Of a stretch of 64,000 bases of DNA, positions 36,801 through 45,833 are shown piece by piece. Positions within the stretch are counted from its first letter, which is position 1, and every line of letters starts with the position of its first letter. The stretch covers positions 2,332,417-2,396,416 of the forward strand of contig NZ_CP136051.1 in NCBI RefSeq assembly GCF_032999765.1, written 5' to 3'. A program made the translations under genes and the position numbers. The DNA is from Imperialibacter roseus (GTDB taxonomy: Bacteria; Bacteroidota; Bacteroidia; Cytophagales; Cyclobacteriaceae). Below the pieces are notes generated by a model. That model did no database searches, was not told the DNA's origin, and saw nothing but the letters and a program-made list of their open reading frames with translations.

Positions 36801-39071
36801 TCCATTGTTCAAAATGAAGGCGGCAGTGTTATGTCCCCTTTTATGCCGGGGTTTTATTTTCAAGATAAATCGGGCGAGCTTACTATCCAATTTGAAAAGG
36901 TATTGGATGGTAAGGTAAGGTTTTCAGTAAGGCCTGGGTTGTCGTCGCTTGTTAGCAGCCAGCTTTACCTACAGAAAAGTGGTTCGGATGGCTATGAGAT
37001 CGTTCCGGTGGAATTTATCACTACGGAAAACCTCGATGGAAGAAAAGTGTTCGAAGGGAGTGTTTTCAACAAGCCATCTGCCGATACATACTATGATATA
37101 AAACTAGTGGCCAAGGGTGCTTCCGGCGACTCCATGCAATATGTAATGACCTCTGCGCTGTTCGTAAAAGCGAACAAAATTCCGGAAGTTGTTAACCAGC
37201 AGCCAGTCACCATATTCAGAGGTGCCTCTCACGAGATATCTTTGGATGACTTGATCATTTTGGATGACGATTCCAATGCTTCTGAGATGAGCCTCATTGT
37301 GGAAAATGGGGATAATTATGCTGTTGATGGCAAAAAGATTTTAGCGCCGATCGATTTCGTTGGTACAATTGAGGTTCCCATTACGGTTAACGATGGCTAT
37401 GATAGTAGTGAGCCATTTCTATTGAACATTAAAGTTGCTAATCAGCCTCCGGTTATTACAGGACAAGTGGCCGTTGAAATAGATAAAAATAGCTCTTATA
37501 CTTTGTCCTTGTCAGATATCACTGCGACAGACGCCGATGACATTTACCCAACAAAACATACGCTACTTGTTCTGCCTGGCGAGCACTATGTAGTGGAAGG
37601 TATGACGGTCTTTCCTGACGAAACGTATGGAGGTAAACTTCAGGTAAACATTGTTGTTGATGATGGATTTTCAAACAGTGCAGTATATAAGTTTGAAATT
37701 CAGGTAACAAATGAGCCTCCGCTGATCACAGGCCAGAAAGTTACAAGTATTTGGAAGTCAGCATCAAGAGAGGTCGGAGTAGATGATCTTATTGTTGAAG
37801 ATTCAGATAACCATTATCCTGATGGATTTGTGGTAAAGGTATTGGCTGTTTCAAGTGGACAGTTGGAAGGAAACGTGGTTACACCACCGAATGATTTTAA
37901 AGGTATATTAACCGCTTCGGTTGTTGTGAACGATGGAGCTGACGACAGTAATATATTTGAGTTGAAAATTGAAGTGATGAATGTTGCGCCATCGATCGTT
38001 GGGCAGCAGCCAAAGCAAGTGACTAAGAATAATAATTTTTCTGTATCAATTGATGACTTACAAATCATTGATGAGAACGATGGGCCTGATTTTGCTTACC
38101 AGCTTTCGATCGGGCAAGGCGAAGACTTTTCTAGTACCGAAGACGGCATGATTCGGCCGGTCACAGGGTTTGTCGGTACCATAGTTATTCCATTGACAGT
38201 GAGTGATGGGGTGGATAATAGCCCGGTTTTTGAGTTCGCAGTAGACATTGTTAACCACAAGCCAATAATTACGGGTCAGGTAGCGACGACGCTTGGCAAA
38301 AATACGCCGATTGGTATCGATTTGGGGCTGCTAACTGTGACTGATGCGGATGATCCGCTGGATAGTCTGACCCTGAAACTGGTTGAGGGGAATGGTTACC
38401 AGATTGTTGAAGGTAAGATTCAGCCATCAGCTAACTTTGTTGGAGTGTTAAAAATCAATGTTACAGTAACTGATGGCATTGATGACAGCGACCTGTTTGA
38501 GTTTTCAGTAAACCTGAGCAACGACGTTCCGCAAATTATTGGTCAACAGGAACTGAGTATTGACAAAAATACTTCGCTAAAAATTCTGCCTCAATATGTA
38601 TTTGTTGATGACGATGATGATGAATTCCCAACCAACCATTCGTTAAAAATAGGAGTTGGCGAAAATTATAGCATATCAGGGCAAACGGTAACTCCTGCTT
38701 TGGACTACATTGGGGAGCTGGAAGTGCCGGTCGTAGTGAGTGACCCAAACAGCACCAGTCTGGCTTATAATCTAATCATCATGGTGAATGCAATAAGTGG
38801 CATTCAGGATAGTTTGTCTCAGTTTATTGATGTTTACCCAGTTCCAGTTAATGATTACCTAAACATTCGGTTTAAAAACCAAATAAGTGGGCAAATCATG
38901 CTAAGCATCGTTGACCTGGTGGGGCAAACACTCACGGAAGATAATCTGGAGAATGTCCAACCTAATAGTGAATATGCCTTGGCTACAAGCCATATCCGTC
39001 CTGGAGTTTATCTCTTGCTCGTTTCGACTTCTTCAGGGGATAGTTTCAGTACTCGTATCGTCAAAGACTAG
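33864..39071 (+). CDS. Giant S8 subtilase with cadherin-like repeats and T9SS sorting domain
   Basis: A 1735-aa secreted protease. The start is GTG at 33864, giving signal peptide MKLLNRQLLFVSFICLMYIHKASAQ; no suitable ATG exists. After a propeptide-like region comes the subtilase domain: Asp in GIIDTGIDYNHP (~207), His in EHGTHVAGIVAANGG (~247), Ser in NGTSMATPHVAGVAALL (~413). The middle (~470-1100) is beta-rich. Residues ~1108-1650 hold six tandem repeats of ~90 residues (pattern P.ITGQ...I.KN...I...D...D.DD), cadherin- or Ig-like. The last ~75 residues are a type A T9SS sorting domain (VYPVPVNDYLNIRF to the end), for outer-membrane passage and surface attachment. Lower GC than neighbouring genes. 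Confidence 0.93.
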   Translation: MKLLNRQLLFVSFICLMYIHKASAQQVLSVRDKLGYSNSYGSGSHVANTFSNKDTLGVTLYAKGSSNALTEPEAKRGEFIVKFKQGIPSASQSKQSGFNAKPFKDPALFDKLRSDLNLLHSARTKGSKNTSTVSSLEKEYSKAFFGAHIRVSEELVEEIQKLDYVESVHPNGVVKAFLDTSVPLVRAPEVWDTYDTRGEGIVVGIIDTGIDYNHPALGGGFGPDFKVVGGYDFVNDDNDPFDDNEHGTHVAGIVAANGGGLVGVAPEAKLVALKVLNQYGFGYDDDILDAIEWAVDPNGDGDYSDRLDVVNMSLGGPGDYQSPTAIAVNAAVEMGIVFCVAAGNSGGFKTIGSPGTAERAITVGASDDNDMLAYFSSKGPNAGNYAIKPDLLAPGVNITSSVPGGGTANFNGTSMATPHVAGVAALLRDIHPDWTVDQVKAALTTTAKDLGLEVMQQGSGRLDAVKAAGVSCTAYPTQLSYGLNATDQANWGGSRTVTVTNNSDSDQSYSITVTGTQAGVTLTPTETAFTLSSGQSTTVGFSLAVDNNVFEQEPKASQSTGGRVTIAGEEDMLVIPWAFVSGTIVRIAFEDNQLNRDYNKLIQLFNDDFSYGANDASFSEDGLTATFLVPNATYNAFFLFEDWSKIALKENIVVDGSTTISITSADVENKITFAASDENGESLAGRYQGTLTLLIQSKSSRFGNIVSYGTALRELNFSDFSSEYFAITNYTFDVRNEAGNKLYNIELGAFDGLSESVDIQRTPQDLYHFGLDFDLPGPSAVHDITFFVNAHWFDDYGGGGNTVGFGWNWGSSLNLPVDIWHADAYITESSVINNWGLGLDAHVSKNVNDSYHSLRTKLLRVFDDKIVSFDGKWPLSDTPGMNVGQTINFGGGVLHPGTYLNNYDIRSSAFLGSFGEETYFLYDQMNVKVSANDLVLFNGTGRDFFSDWGFYQAGQYQFDFTVPHEQMPGQEGIIKYTTNSIVQNEGGSVMSPFMPGFYFQDKSGELTIQFEKVLDGKVRFSVRPGLSSLVSSQLYLQKSGSDGYEIVPVEFITTENLDGRKVFEGSVFNKPSADTYYDIKLVAKGASGDSMQYVMTSALFVKANKIPEVVNQQPVTIFRGASHEISLDDLIILDDDSNASEMSLIVENGDNYAVDGKKILAPIDFVGTIEVPITVNDGYDSSEPFLLNIKVANQPPVITGQVAVEIDKNSSYTLSLSDITATDADDIYPTKHTLLVLPGEHYVVEGMTVFPDETYGGKLQVNIVVDDGFSNSAVYKFEIQVTNEPPLITGQKVTSIWKSASREVGVDDLIVEDSDNHYPDGFVVKVLAVSSGQLEGNVVTPPNDFKGILTASVVVNDGADDSNIFELKIEVMNVAPSIVGQQPKQVTKNNNFSVSIDDLQIIDENDGPDFAYQLSIGQGEDFSSTEDGMIRPVTGFVGTIVIPLTVSDGVDNSPVFEFAVDIVNHKPIITGQVATTLGKNTPIGIDLGLLTVTDADDPLDSLTLKLVEGNGYQIVEGKIQPSANFVGVLKINVTVTDGIDDSDLFEFSVNLSNDVPQIIGQQELSIDKNTSLKILPQYVFVDDDDDEFPTNHSLKIGVGENYSISGQTVTPALDYIGELEVPVVVSDPNSTSLAYNLIIMVNAISGIQDSLSQFIDVYPVPVNDYLNIRFKNQISGQIMLSIVDLVGQTLTEDNLENVQPNSEYALATSHIRPGVYLLLVSTSSGDSFSTRIVKD

Positions 39072-39772
39072 GCACTAGCCGCTTCGTCCAAAAACCAATA
39101 AAGGACACCATTCGTTGGCTTTATATGTGAGGCAGGGTAGGTCCTGAACTTTCCTCTGTGCTTCAGTATTTCCCTCACTTTAGGCTGCTTGGTTTCGCCA
39201 GTTACCAAAAAGGAGATGCTTTTGGCATTGTTAATCACTGGGCCGGAAAGGCTGATTCTCTTTTGACCTGTTTCAGGGTGTGTGGCCACAACACAGGTTT
39301 CGGTAGCCTTTAACAACTCCATTTGATCAGGAAAGATCGATGCAGTGTGACCGTCGGTGCCAAGGCCAAGTATTACCAGATCGAACCTGGGCAGCCCGTC
39401 GGACGACGTTACGTTCTTTTTGATCTCGTGGCTGTATCGCTGAGCCTCTTGTCTGGGTTCGTTTTCGCCAAGGATGCGGTGAATATTCGCTTCAGGAATA
39501 CCAACCTTGTCAAACAGATGCGCCTTAGTCATGCCATAATTACTGTCTTTATCGGTAGGAGGGACACAACGCTCATCACCCCAATAGAAATGCATCTTCG
39601 ACCAATCTATTGCCTTTTTGTAATCAGCAGCAAGAATGTCAAACAGTAGTTGTGGGGTGGAGCCTCCGGAGAGAGCGATGTTTAACTTGTCACTGTTTTT
39701 GTTGAGATCAACCAAAAAGGCGGCAAAATCCTCCGCTACTGCCCTGGGGTTTTTAGAAATATGTAATTCCAT
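39068..39772 (-). CDS. pgl: 6-phosphogluconolactonase
   Basis: A 234-aa cytoplasmic enzyme that hydrolyses 6-phosphogluconolactone in the oxidative pentose phosphate pathway. Family features: LNIALSGGSTPQLLF, WGDERCVPPTDKDSNYGMT and LGLGTDGHTASIFP with its active-site His. The start is 6 nt after the zwf stop; the two are one transcript reading away from gnd. The stop codon overlaps the S8 gene end by 4 bp, tail to tail. Confidence 0.95.
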   Translation of the reverse strand: MELHISKNPRAVAEDFAAFLVDLNKNSDKLNIALSGGSTPQLLFDILAADYKKAIDWSKMHFYWGDERCVPPTDKDSNYGMTKAHLFDKVGIPEANIHRILGENEPRQEAQRYSHEIKKNVTSSDGLPRFDLVILGLGTDGHTASIFPDQMELLKATETCVVATHPETGQKRISLSGPVINNAKSISFLVTGETKQPKVREILKHRGKFRTYPASHIKPTNGVLYWFLDEAASA

Positions 39773-39778
39773 CAGCTA

Positions 39779-41299
39779 TTATAGTTCGCAATAAAGTCCG
39801 TCATCAACCAAATTGGCACAAGGATTCCGCCAGCCATGGCCATTTTCAATTAGCGCATTTGCTTGTTCTGGCCCCCAGGTGCCCGAGGGGTACCCGTATA
39901 CGGGAAGGTCAGGATCGTCCTTCCATGCTTTTAGAATGGGGTCAACAAACTCCCAGGCAGCAATAACACTGTCACCTCTGGCGTAGAGGGTGGCATCGCC
40001 TTGCATGCAATCGAGCAGCAGCCTTTCGTAGGCTTCAGGCACATAAGCATCCGTCAGCCCATCGTATTGGAAATCCATATTCACCGTTTCGACCTTAAAG
40101 CCATTGCCAGGGACCTTCAGGCCAAACTTCAACAAAATGCCCTCGTTGGGCTGAATTCTAAAGACCAGTACATTTTGTGAGTTAGCAATTCGTCGCTGAC
40201 TGAACAAATGGTGATGGTTGGGTTTGAAGTGAATTACCACCTCCGAAACCCTGGTTGGTAGCCGCTTGCCAGTGCGGACAAAGAAGGGCACGTCAGCCCA
40301 CCTCCAATTGTCGATATAGAACTTCAAAGCCGCAAAGGTTTCAGTTCTTGACTCAGGGTCAACCCCAGATTCCTCTCTGTAACCGGGATATTGTTTGTCT
40401 CCAATAGTTGAATTGAGGTATTGGCCTCTGATTACGTTATCCCTGATGTCATCCTGAGTTAAAGGCCGTAAGGATCTGAATAGCTTTAGCTTTTCATTGT
40501 GGATCGATTCTGCATCCATTCTTGCTGGCGGCTCCATGGTCACCAGCGACACCAACTGTAGCAAGTGGTTTTGGATCATGTCTCTTAATGCGCCAGAGCC
40601 ATCGTAGTAACCGCCTCGCTTCTCCACACCAACACTCTCAGCAGCCGTAATTTCTACTTTCTCAATGTATATGCGGTTCCAAAGCGGCTCGAAAATAGTG
40701 TTGCCAAATCTGGCCACCAGCGTATTCTGTACGGTTTCTTTACCCAGGTAGTGGTCGATTCTATAAATCTGATCTTCTTTGAACGACTCGAGCAGCTGGT
40801 TGTTTAGTTCTTTTGCACTTTCCAGTGTGTAACCAAAAGGCTTCTCAACAATCAACCTTTTCCAGCCCTTTTCCTCTGTATTAAGTTGAGCTTCGCCCAA
40901 ATTCTTAGAAATCACAGAGTAAAGTGAAGGGGGAGTAGAAAGGTAGAAAATATAGTTTTGATCCGTATGACAGTCATTGCACAACGTTTTAAGCCGATTG
41001 GCCAGCAACTGATAGTCTACTACCGCTTTCGTATCAATCGACTGATAGAAAACCATCTTTGCGAAGTTTTCCAACTCACCAGGGTTGTCCTTGGAAGCTT
41101 TCAGGTGCGGGTTGTCGAAAACAACTTTCTTCCTGTATTCCTCGTCGCTGAAGTCTGTTCGGCTTACACCAAGAATAGCGTAATTCTCAGGCAAAAAACC
41201 TCTTTTGAATAAATTGAAAACAGCAGGAATCAGTTTACGCTCAGTAAGATCGCCAGAGGCTCCGAAAATAGTAAGTATCTGATTATCAGTTTTTTTCAT
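39779..41299 (-). CDS. zwf: Glucose-6-phosphate 1-dehydrogenase
   Basis: A 506-aa enzyme converting glucose 6-phosphate to 6-phosphogluconolactone with NADP+. The N-terminal Rossmann motif is IFGASGDLTERKLIP; the substrate and catalytic site is RIDHYLGKETVQN with its His-Asp pair; EKPFG and NHLLQLVSLVTMEPP also fit. Normal length. First gene of zwf-pgl, divergent from gnd across a 162-bp spacer that must hold both promoters. Confidence 0.97.
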   Translation of the reverse strand: MKKTDNQILTIFGASGDLTERKLIPAVFNLFKRGFLPENYAILGVSRTDFSDEEYRKKVVFDNPHLKASKDNPGELENFAKMVFYQSIDTKAVVDYQLLANRLKTLCNDCHTDQNYIFYLSTPPSLYSVISKNLGEAQLNTEEKGWKRLIVEKPFGYTLESAKELNNQLLESFKEDQIYRIDHYLGKETVQNTLVARFGNTIFEPLWNRIYIEKVEITAAESVGVEKRGGYYDGSGALRDMIQNHLLQLVSLVTMEPPARMDAESIHNEKLKLFRSLRPLTQDDIRDNVIRGQYLNSTIGDKQYPGYREESGVDPESRTETFAALKFYIDNWRWADVPFFVRTGKRLPTRVSEVVIHFKPNHHHLFSQRRIANSQNVLVFRIQPNEGILLKFGLKVPGNGFKVETVNMDFQYDGLTDAYVPEAYERLLLDCMQGDATLYARGDSVIAAWEFVDPILKAWKDDPDLPVYGYPSGTWGPEQANALIENGHGWRNPCANLVDDGLYCEL

Positions 41300-41461
41300 T
41301 TAGGTACTACACAGGGATGATGGCAAAATTCAATTTAATTGGCGAAGATCAGTATTTTTGGTCTGAATCTCTTGATATTCGCTAAAAAACAAGCAATTAA
41401 CATCGTGTGAAGGCAGTTGGTTGCACCACGGCCCACATGTGGAAGGAAAAAAAGGACTGGA

Positions 41462-42859
41462 ATGGAAAAAACATATGACTTTGGCCTCGTAGGCCTCGGA
41501 GTGATGGGAAGAAACTTCATCTTGAACGTGGCAGACAATAATTTCTCCGCCTATGGGCTGGACACGGATTCGGAAAAGGTAAAGTCGTTGAGGGAAGAAG
41601 GAGCAGGAAAGGTTGTTGATGGCACTACCGACAAAAAGGAGTTTATTTCTAAACTTTCCAGGCCAAGAAAGATCATGTTGCTGGTCCCTGCAGGTGGCCC
41701 CGTTGACGCAGTTATCAACGATTTGTCTCCGTTGCTTGATAAAGGTGACCTGATCATTGATGGTGGAAATTCTTTTTTTACCGACACTGACAGAAGAGCC
41801 GAAAGCCTGGAGTCAAAAGGCATCTACTTCTTTGGTACAGGGGTTTCCGGTGGAGCCAAGGGCGCCCGCTTTGGCCCCAGTATTATGCCGGGAGGTGACA
41901 AAGATGCTTATGAAATTGTAAGGCCGGTTTTTGAAGCGGTTTCAGCGAAAGTCAATGGCGAGCCATGTGTGGACTATATGGGCGCCAGGTCAGCTGGCAA
42001 CTACGTGAAAATGGTGCACAACGGTATCGAATACGGGTTGATGCAGCTTATTTCGGAGGCATATGATGTAATGAAGAGAGGATTGGGCCTGAGTAATCAA
42101 CAGCTTCACAATACTTTCGACCAGTGGAACAAGTCGAAGCTTCAGTCCTTTTTGGTGGAAATAACAGCAGAGATATTCACGAAAAAAGATGAGCTAACCA
42201 ACAAAGACCTGATTGACGTGATTCTTGACAAGGCCAAGCAAAAAGGCACAGGTAAGTGGACGTCTCAGAATGCCATGGATCTTGGTATTCCGGTGCCTAC
42301 CATTGATGTGGCGGTTAGTATGCGGGAAATATCCTCCATGAAAGCTGATAGGGAAAAAGCTGAATCGCTCTACGGAGCCAAGTCCATCAAAGGAGACAGC
42401 AGTCTTACAGTGAAAGATGTTGAAGACGCTCTGTTCTTTGCCTACATCGTTACGTACGCTCAGGGTATGACGCAACTGTGGGCAGCCTCTAAGGAATATA
42501 AGTACGGATGCGATATGGAAACCATCGCCAAAATATGGAGGGGTGGTTGCATCATCCGCTCAGGCCTTTTAGAGGACATGAGGAAGGCTTATGCCAGAGA
42601 TAAAGCACTTAGTAGCCTGTTGCTGGATAAAGACATTGCTGCCAAAGCTAAAAGCTGCGAAGTGTCGGCCAGAAAAGTAGCTGCTTATGCAATCGGTCAG
42701 GGCATTCCGGTATCAGGAATGGTAGCGGGTTTGAGCTATTTCGATGCGTTCACTACCGGCCGTTTGCCACTGAACCTGATCCAGGCGCAACGGGATCACT
42801 TTGGTTCACATACCTATGAGAGAACCGATAGGGAAGGAATTTTCCACACCGAGTGGTAA
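41462..42859 (+). CDS. gnd: 6-phosphogluconate dehydrogenase (decarboxylating)
   Basis: A 465-aa enzyme giving ribulose 5-phosphate, CO2 and NADPH. NADP-binding GLGVMGRNFILN at the N-terminus, DGGNSFFTDTDRR, the catalytic Lys in YVKMVHNGIEYG, and the C-terminal substrate-binding RDHFGSHTYERTD are present. The usual GGEEGAR loop reads GGAKGARFGP, a charge change beside the substrate-binding Ser-Gly-Gly. The start is ATG at 41462; an upstream in-frame start at 41417 adds unrelated residues. Ends at a good terminator. Confidence 0.96.
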   Translation: MEKTYDFGLVGLGVMGRNFILNVADNNFSAYGLDTDSEKVKSLREEGAGKVVDGTTDKKEFISKLSRPRKIMLLVPAGGPVDAVINDLSPLLDKGDLIIDGGNSFFTDTDRRAESLESKGIYFFGTGVSGGAKGARFGPSIMPGGDKDAYEIVRPVFEAVSAKVNGEPCVDYMGARSAGNYVKMVHNGIEYGLMQLISEAYDVMKRGLGLSNQQLHNTFDQWNKSKLQSFLVEITAEIFTKKDELTNKDLIDVILDKAKQKGTGKWTSQNAMDLGIPVPTIDVAVSMREISSMKADREKAESLYGAKSIKGDSSLTVKDVEDALFFAYIVTYAQGMTQLWAASKEYKYGCDMETIAKIWRGGCIIRSGLLEDMRKAYARDKALSSLLLDKDIAAKAKSCEVSARKVAAYAIGQGIPVSGMVAGLSYFDAFTTGRLPLNLIQAQRDHFGSHTYERTDREGIFHTEW

Positions 42860-42863
42860 AAGA

Positions 42864-42892
42864 AAAAGGCTGAGTTAGTAGCTCAGCCTTTT
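42864..42892. terminator. Bidirectional terminator between gnd and glnK
   Basis: Stem AAAAGGCTGAG/CTCAGCCTTTT with a 7-nt loop directly follows the gnd stop. T-tracts flank both sides, so it can stop gnd (plus) and the glnK transcript (minus), whose coding region ends at 42929. Confidence 0.82.
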
Positions 42893-42928
42893 CATTACCT
42901 ATATTTCCAAAATACATTCTTGGGGTTG

Positions 42929-43273
42929 TTATATAGCGTCAGAACCTCGTTCACCGGTTCTGATTCTTATGCATTCTTCCAGCGGCGTAATAAAAATCTT
43001 GCCGCTGCCTATCATATCGCCGTCGTGGGCCTGAGTAGCATCCATAATGGCGTTGCAGGTAGTTTCAACGAAGCTGTCATTTACAGCTATCTCCAGTCTG
43101 ACGTTAGAAACCAGGTTGGGAATCACTTTCTGGCCTCTGTAGACCTCCTCGGATACTCTCCGCCCGTGACCTGATACGTTGCTGACGGTGATTCTCGATA
43201 TGCCTGCTTGAATCAGTGACTCCCTCACCTGATCGAGCTGGTTTTCTCTTATGATGGCTATAATAAGTTTCAT
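42929..43273 (-). CDS. glnK: P-II nitrogen regulatory protein
   Basis: A 114-aa trimeric signalling protein of the P-II family that binds ATP/ADP and 2-oxoglutarate and blocks AmtB when nitrogen is sufficient. The N-terminus MKLIIAIIRENQLDQVRESL and B-loop DGDMIGSGKIFITPLEE are normal. In the T-loop, the first Tyr (VYRG, residue 45) is kept, but the position of the uridylylated Tyr51 in enteric proteins is Val50. It is downstream of amtB with a 6-nt gap, the usual amtB-glnK pair. Confidence 0.93.
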   Translation of the reverse strand: MKLIIAIIRENQLDQVRESLIQAGISRITVSNVSGHGRRVSEEVYRGQKVIPNLVSNVRLEIAVNDSFVETTCNAIMDATQAHDGDMIGSGKIFITPLEECIRIRTGERGSDAI

Positions 43274-43279
43274 TCTCTG

Positions 43280-44608
43280 TTAATTAGGAGTGATCATTCC
43301 GTATCCTTTCTCACCATGGTACACGTTGTCTAGGCCTTTCATTTCGTCTTCCTCACTGGCCCGGATTTTAACGAACTTATTGAGTACAAAAAGAATCACA
43401 AAAGTGCCTACACCGGCATAAACGATGGCTATTGCTATCGCCGTAAGTTGTACACCCAGCTGTTGCATTACAGTCCACGTGCCACCTGCAGCCGTTGCAG
43501 CGTCTGTCATCCAGCTTTCTCTGATAAAGAACACAAGGAAAATGGCACCGATGATACCTCCAACGCCGTGAATACCAAAAGCGTCTAGCGTATCGTCATA
43601 GCCGAGTTTATTTTTTAGTATAATTGCCAGGTAACACACAATGGTAGAGAGAGCTCCCAGTACCAGGGCCCCACCGGGCTGAACAACGCCAGCTGCTGGC
43701 GTAATAGCTACCAAACCAGCCAGGATGCCCGATGCAAAACCAAGAGCTGTTGCTTTGCCCTGGTGGAAGCCTTCGACTATTAACCAGGTAAGTGCGCCAG
43801 CAGCAGCGGCTATTTGTGTAACTGTTAATGCCTGAGCGGTGCTCAATCCACTTGAAATGCTGCTACCCGCATTGAATCCAAACCAACCTACCCACAAAAG
43901 GCCGGCGCCGATCATCGTCATTACGAGGTTGTTGGGCTGCATGGGTAAATGGGGGTGCGATTTTCTGGCACCAATAAAGAGAACGGCAACCAATCCGCTA
44001 ACACCAGCTGAGATATGCACAACTGTGCCCCCCGCAAAATCGATAGCTCCACTTGCGCCAAGATTGAACAGGAAGCCGTCGGACGCCCAAACCCAATGGC
44101 AAAGCGGGTTGTAGACAATAAGCCCCCAAAGTGCAATGAAAAAACAATAACCTTTAAATGTGATTCTTTCGGCCACGGCGCCAGCAATAAGCGCAGGGGT
44201 GATGATGGCAAATTTTGCCTGGAACATGGAGAATACATATTCGGGGATGCCGTCGATAATGCTGTCGTCGATGCCTGAAAGCATCACATAGTCGGAATTC
44301 CAGCCAAACCAGCCGCCCAGCACGTTTTCACCAAAGGCCATGCTGTACCCACAAACTACCCAAAGTACAGTCATAATACCCATGGCTGTAAAACTGTGCA
44401 TCATTGTGCCGAGCACGTTTTTCGTCCTAACCAGGCCACCATAAAACATGGCAAGACCGGGAATCATCAGGAGCACAAGTGTGGTGGAAGTCAGCATCCA
44501 GGCGGTGGCACCTGAGTCTATCTCAGATGTTTCCTGGGCAAGGGCAGCTGTGGAAGAGGCAATAATAGCCAATCCACTCAATAGAATTGGTCGAACAAAA
44601 AGCTTCAT
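43280..44608 (-). CDS. amtB: Ammonium transporter
   Basis: A 442-aa channel-type transporter for ammonium in the inner membrane. It has an N-terminal signal-like helix (LSGLAIIASSTAALAQ) followed by eleven membrane helices. Both pore histidines are visible, in GGTVVHISAGVSG and GIHGVGGIIG. The cytoplasmic C-terminus ends KGLDNVYHGEKGYG, a segment conserved in AmtB proteins that contacts P-II. First gene of amtB-glnK. Confidence 0.96.
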   Translation of the reverse strand: MKLFVRPILLSGLAIIASSTAALAQETSEIDSGATAWMLTSTTLVLLMIPGLAMFYGGLVRTKNVLGTMMHSFTAMGIMTVLWVVCGYSMAFGENVLGGWFGWNSDYVMLSGIDDSIIDGIPEYVFSMFQAKFAIITPALIAGAVAERITFKGYCFFIALWGLIVYNPLCHWVWASDGFLFNLGASGAIDFAGGTVVHISAGVSGLVAVLFIGARKSHPHLPMQPNNLVMTMIGAGLLWVGWFGFNAGSSISSGLSTAQALTVTQIAAAAGALTWLIVEGFHQGKATALGFASGILAGLVAITPAAGVVQPGGALVLGALSTIVCYLAIILKNKLGYDDTLDAFGIHGVGGIIGAIFLVFFIRESWMTDAATAAGGTWTVMQQLGVQLTAIAIAIVYAGVGTFVILFVLNKFVKIRASEEDEMKGLDNVYHGEKGYGMITPN

Positions 44609-44747
44609 GTAAGGTGTGTTTAAAATTCAATCACCAGCTTTTTGGGACATGTTGTTTAGGGTGACGCAATATAGGAATTCAGATTTAAACTTCCTGAAAG
44701 GGTTAATATTAAACCTCAGGCCGACCAGGGTGGGCACCAATAAAAGG

Positions 44748-45833
44748 CTAATTATTGCAGTCTGTCAGGTCTATATGCTCACTCCAGTTATCATGGCTTA
44801 TTTCAACGGTCATATTCCCGCCCTTAGCGTCGAACCTTCCATCTTCCAACACAACGCCTTCGCCGCTGACGACCTGAAATGCGGCGCTTGTTGAGAGCGA
44901 ATACCGGATGCCGTTCGTAAAAGTGATGATGGGATTAAGTCTTTGGAAAACCAGACCAGCAGTCGATTGACTGGGAATACACTCTTTTATAACCTCGTAG
45001 TCTTTTACTTCCGCCGGAGCCCCATTCAAGAACAGCCCAAGAGGAATATGTAACCTGCTGGCCCAATCACTTTCAGCATGGATACCATTGGGCACCTCAT
45101 AGTAGAAAATGTCTTTGCCATACTCAAATCCCTGATTTTCCAGGCTTTCAATCATCGGCACGTAATAGTTCCACTCTTTTGTGCCGATGTCGAAGTAGAA
45201 CCGGGTGTTTGATAACTCTCGTGGCTCATCGAAAATGGCATAGTCGGCTACCCAGAAAGACGGTGACATGGAGGCCGAAAAGGAAAAGACTTCGGGATAA
45301 TTTATCCCGGCCCAGGCGGCATAAAGCCCGCTAAGCGAGAAGCCAAATATCGCCCTTCTTTTCGGGTCAACAGGGTAGTCTTCCTCCACCATCGGAAGCA
45401 CCTCAGTGATGAGCCTTTCAGTGTAGTTAATCGAACCGGGAGAGTATTCCGACCAGTTTTCTTTGATCCATGGGTCGTTGTAGGGTATATACCTGCCGTA
45501 TCTGTGGCCTCCTGCTGATATCCCCACCATCATGAAGGGCTCTACCGTGGAAGTAGCTTCAAACTGGTAAGAAGTCAGGCTGGCAATGGCTCCTTTGAAA
45601 ACGTCGCCATCATTGAAGTAAATAATGGGGTATTTCCCGGAAGCATTTTCTGCGCTCGGCACATAAATGTCGATCGTTAGATCGTTGGATAACTCAAGTG
45701 TAGTAATGGTAAAACTTGAGGTTCCCGAAGAAGGCGGTTTGTTGTCATCATCTGACGGCGACGGGTTGGAATCGCTGCAGGCGCAACTGAATAGGATGCC
45801 TGCAAGGAACGCAATCTGATAAAGTGCTCTCAT
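44748..45833 (-). CDS. Putative esterase lipoprotein (esterase D-like)
   Basis: A 361-aa exported hydrolase of the esterase D/enterochelin-esterase-like alpha/beta family. The lipobox is FSCAC near residue 18, followed by a Ser/Pro/Asp-rich linker. The hydrolase has FNDGDVF, the nucleophile elbow GFSLSGLYAAW, and His in NGIHAESDW. A C-terminal ~80-residue tail is beta-like and unassigned. ATG at 45833 is preferred over TTG at 45848. The substrate could be a carbohydrate ester or siderophore-like ester, not readable. Confidence 0.83.
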   Translation of the reverse strand: MRALYQIAFLAGILFSCACSDSNPSPSDDDNKPPSSGTSSFTITTLELSNDLTIDIYVPSAENASGKYPIIYFNDGDVFKGAIASLTSYQFEATSTVEPFMMVGISAGGHRYGRYIPYNDPWIKENWSEYSPGSINYTERLITEVLPMVEEDYPVDPKRRAIFGFSLSGLYAAWAGINYPEVFSFSASMSPSFWVADYAIFDEPRELSNTRFYFDIGTKEWNYYVPMIESLENQGFEYGKDIFYYEVPNGIHAESDWASRLHIPLGLFLNGAPAEVKDYEVIKECIPSQSTAGLVFQRLNPIITFTNGIRYSLSTSAAFQVVSGEGVVLEDGRFDAKGGNMTVEISHDNWSEHIDLTDCNN

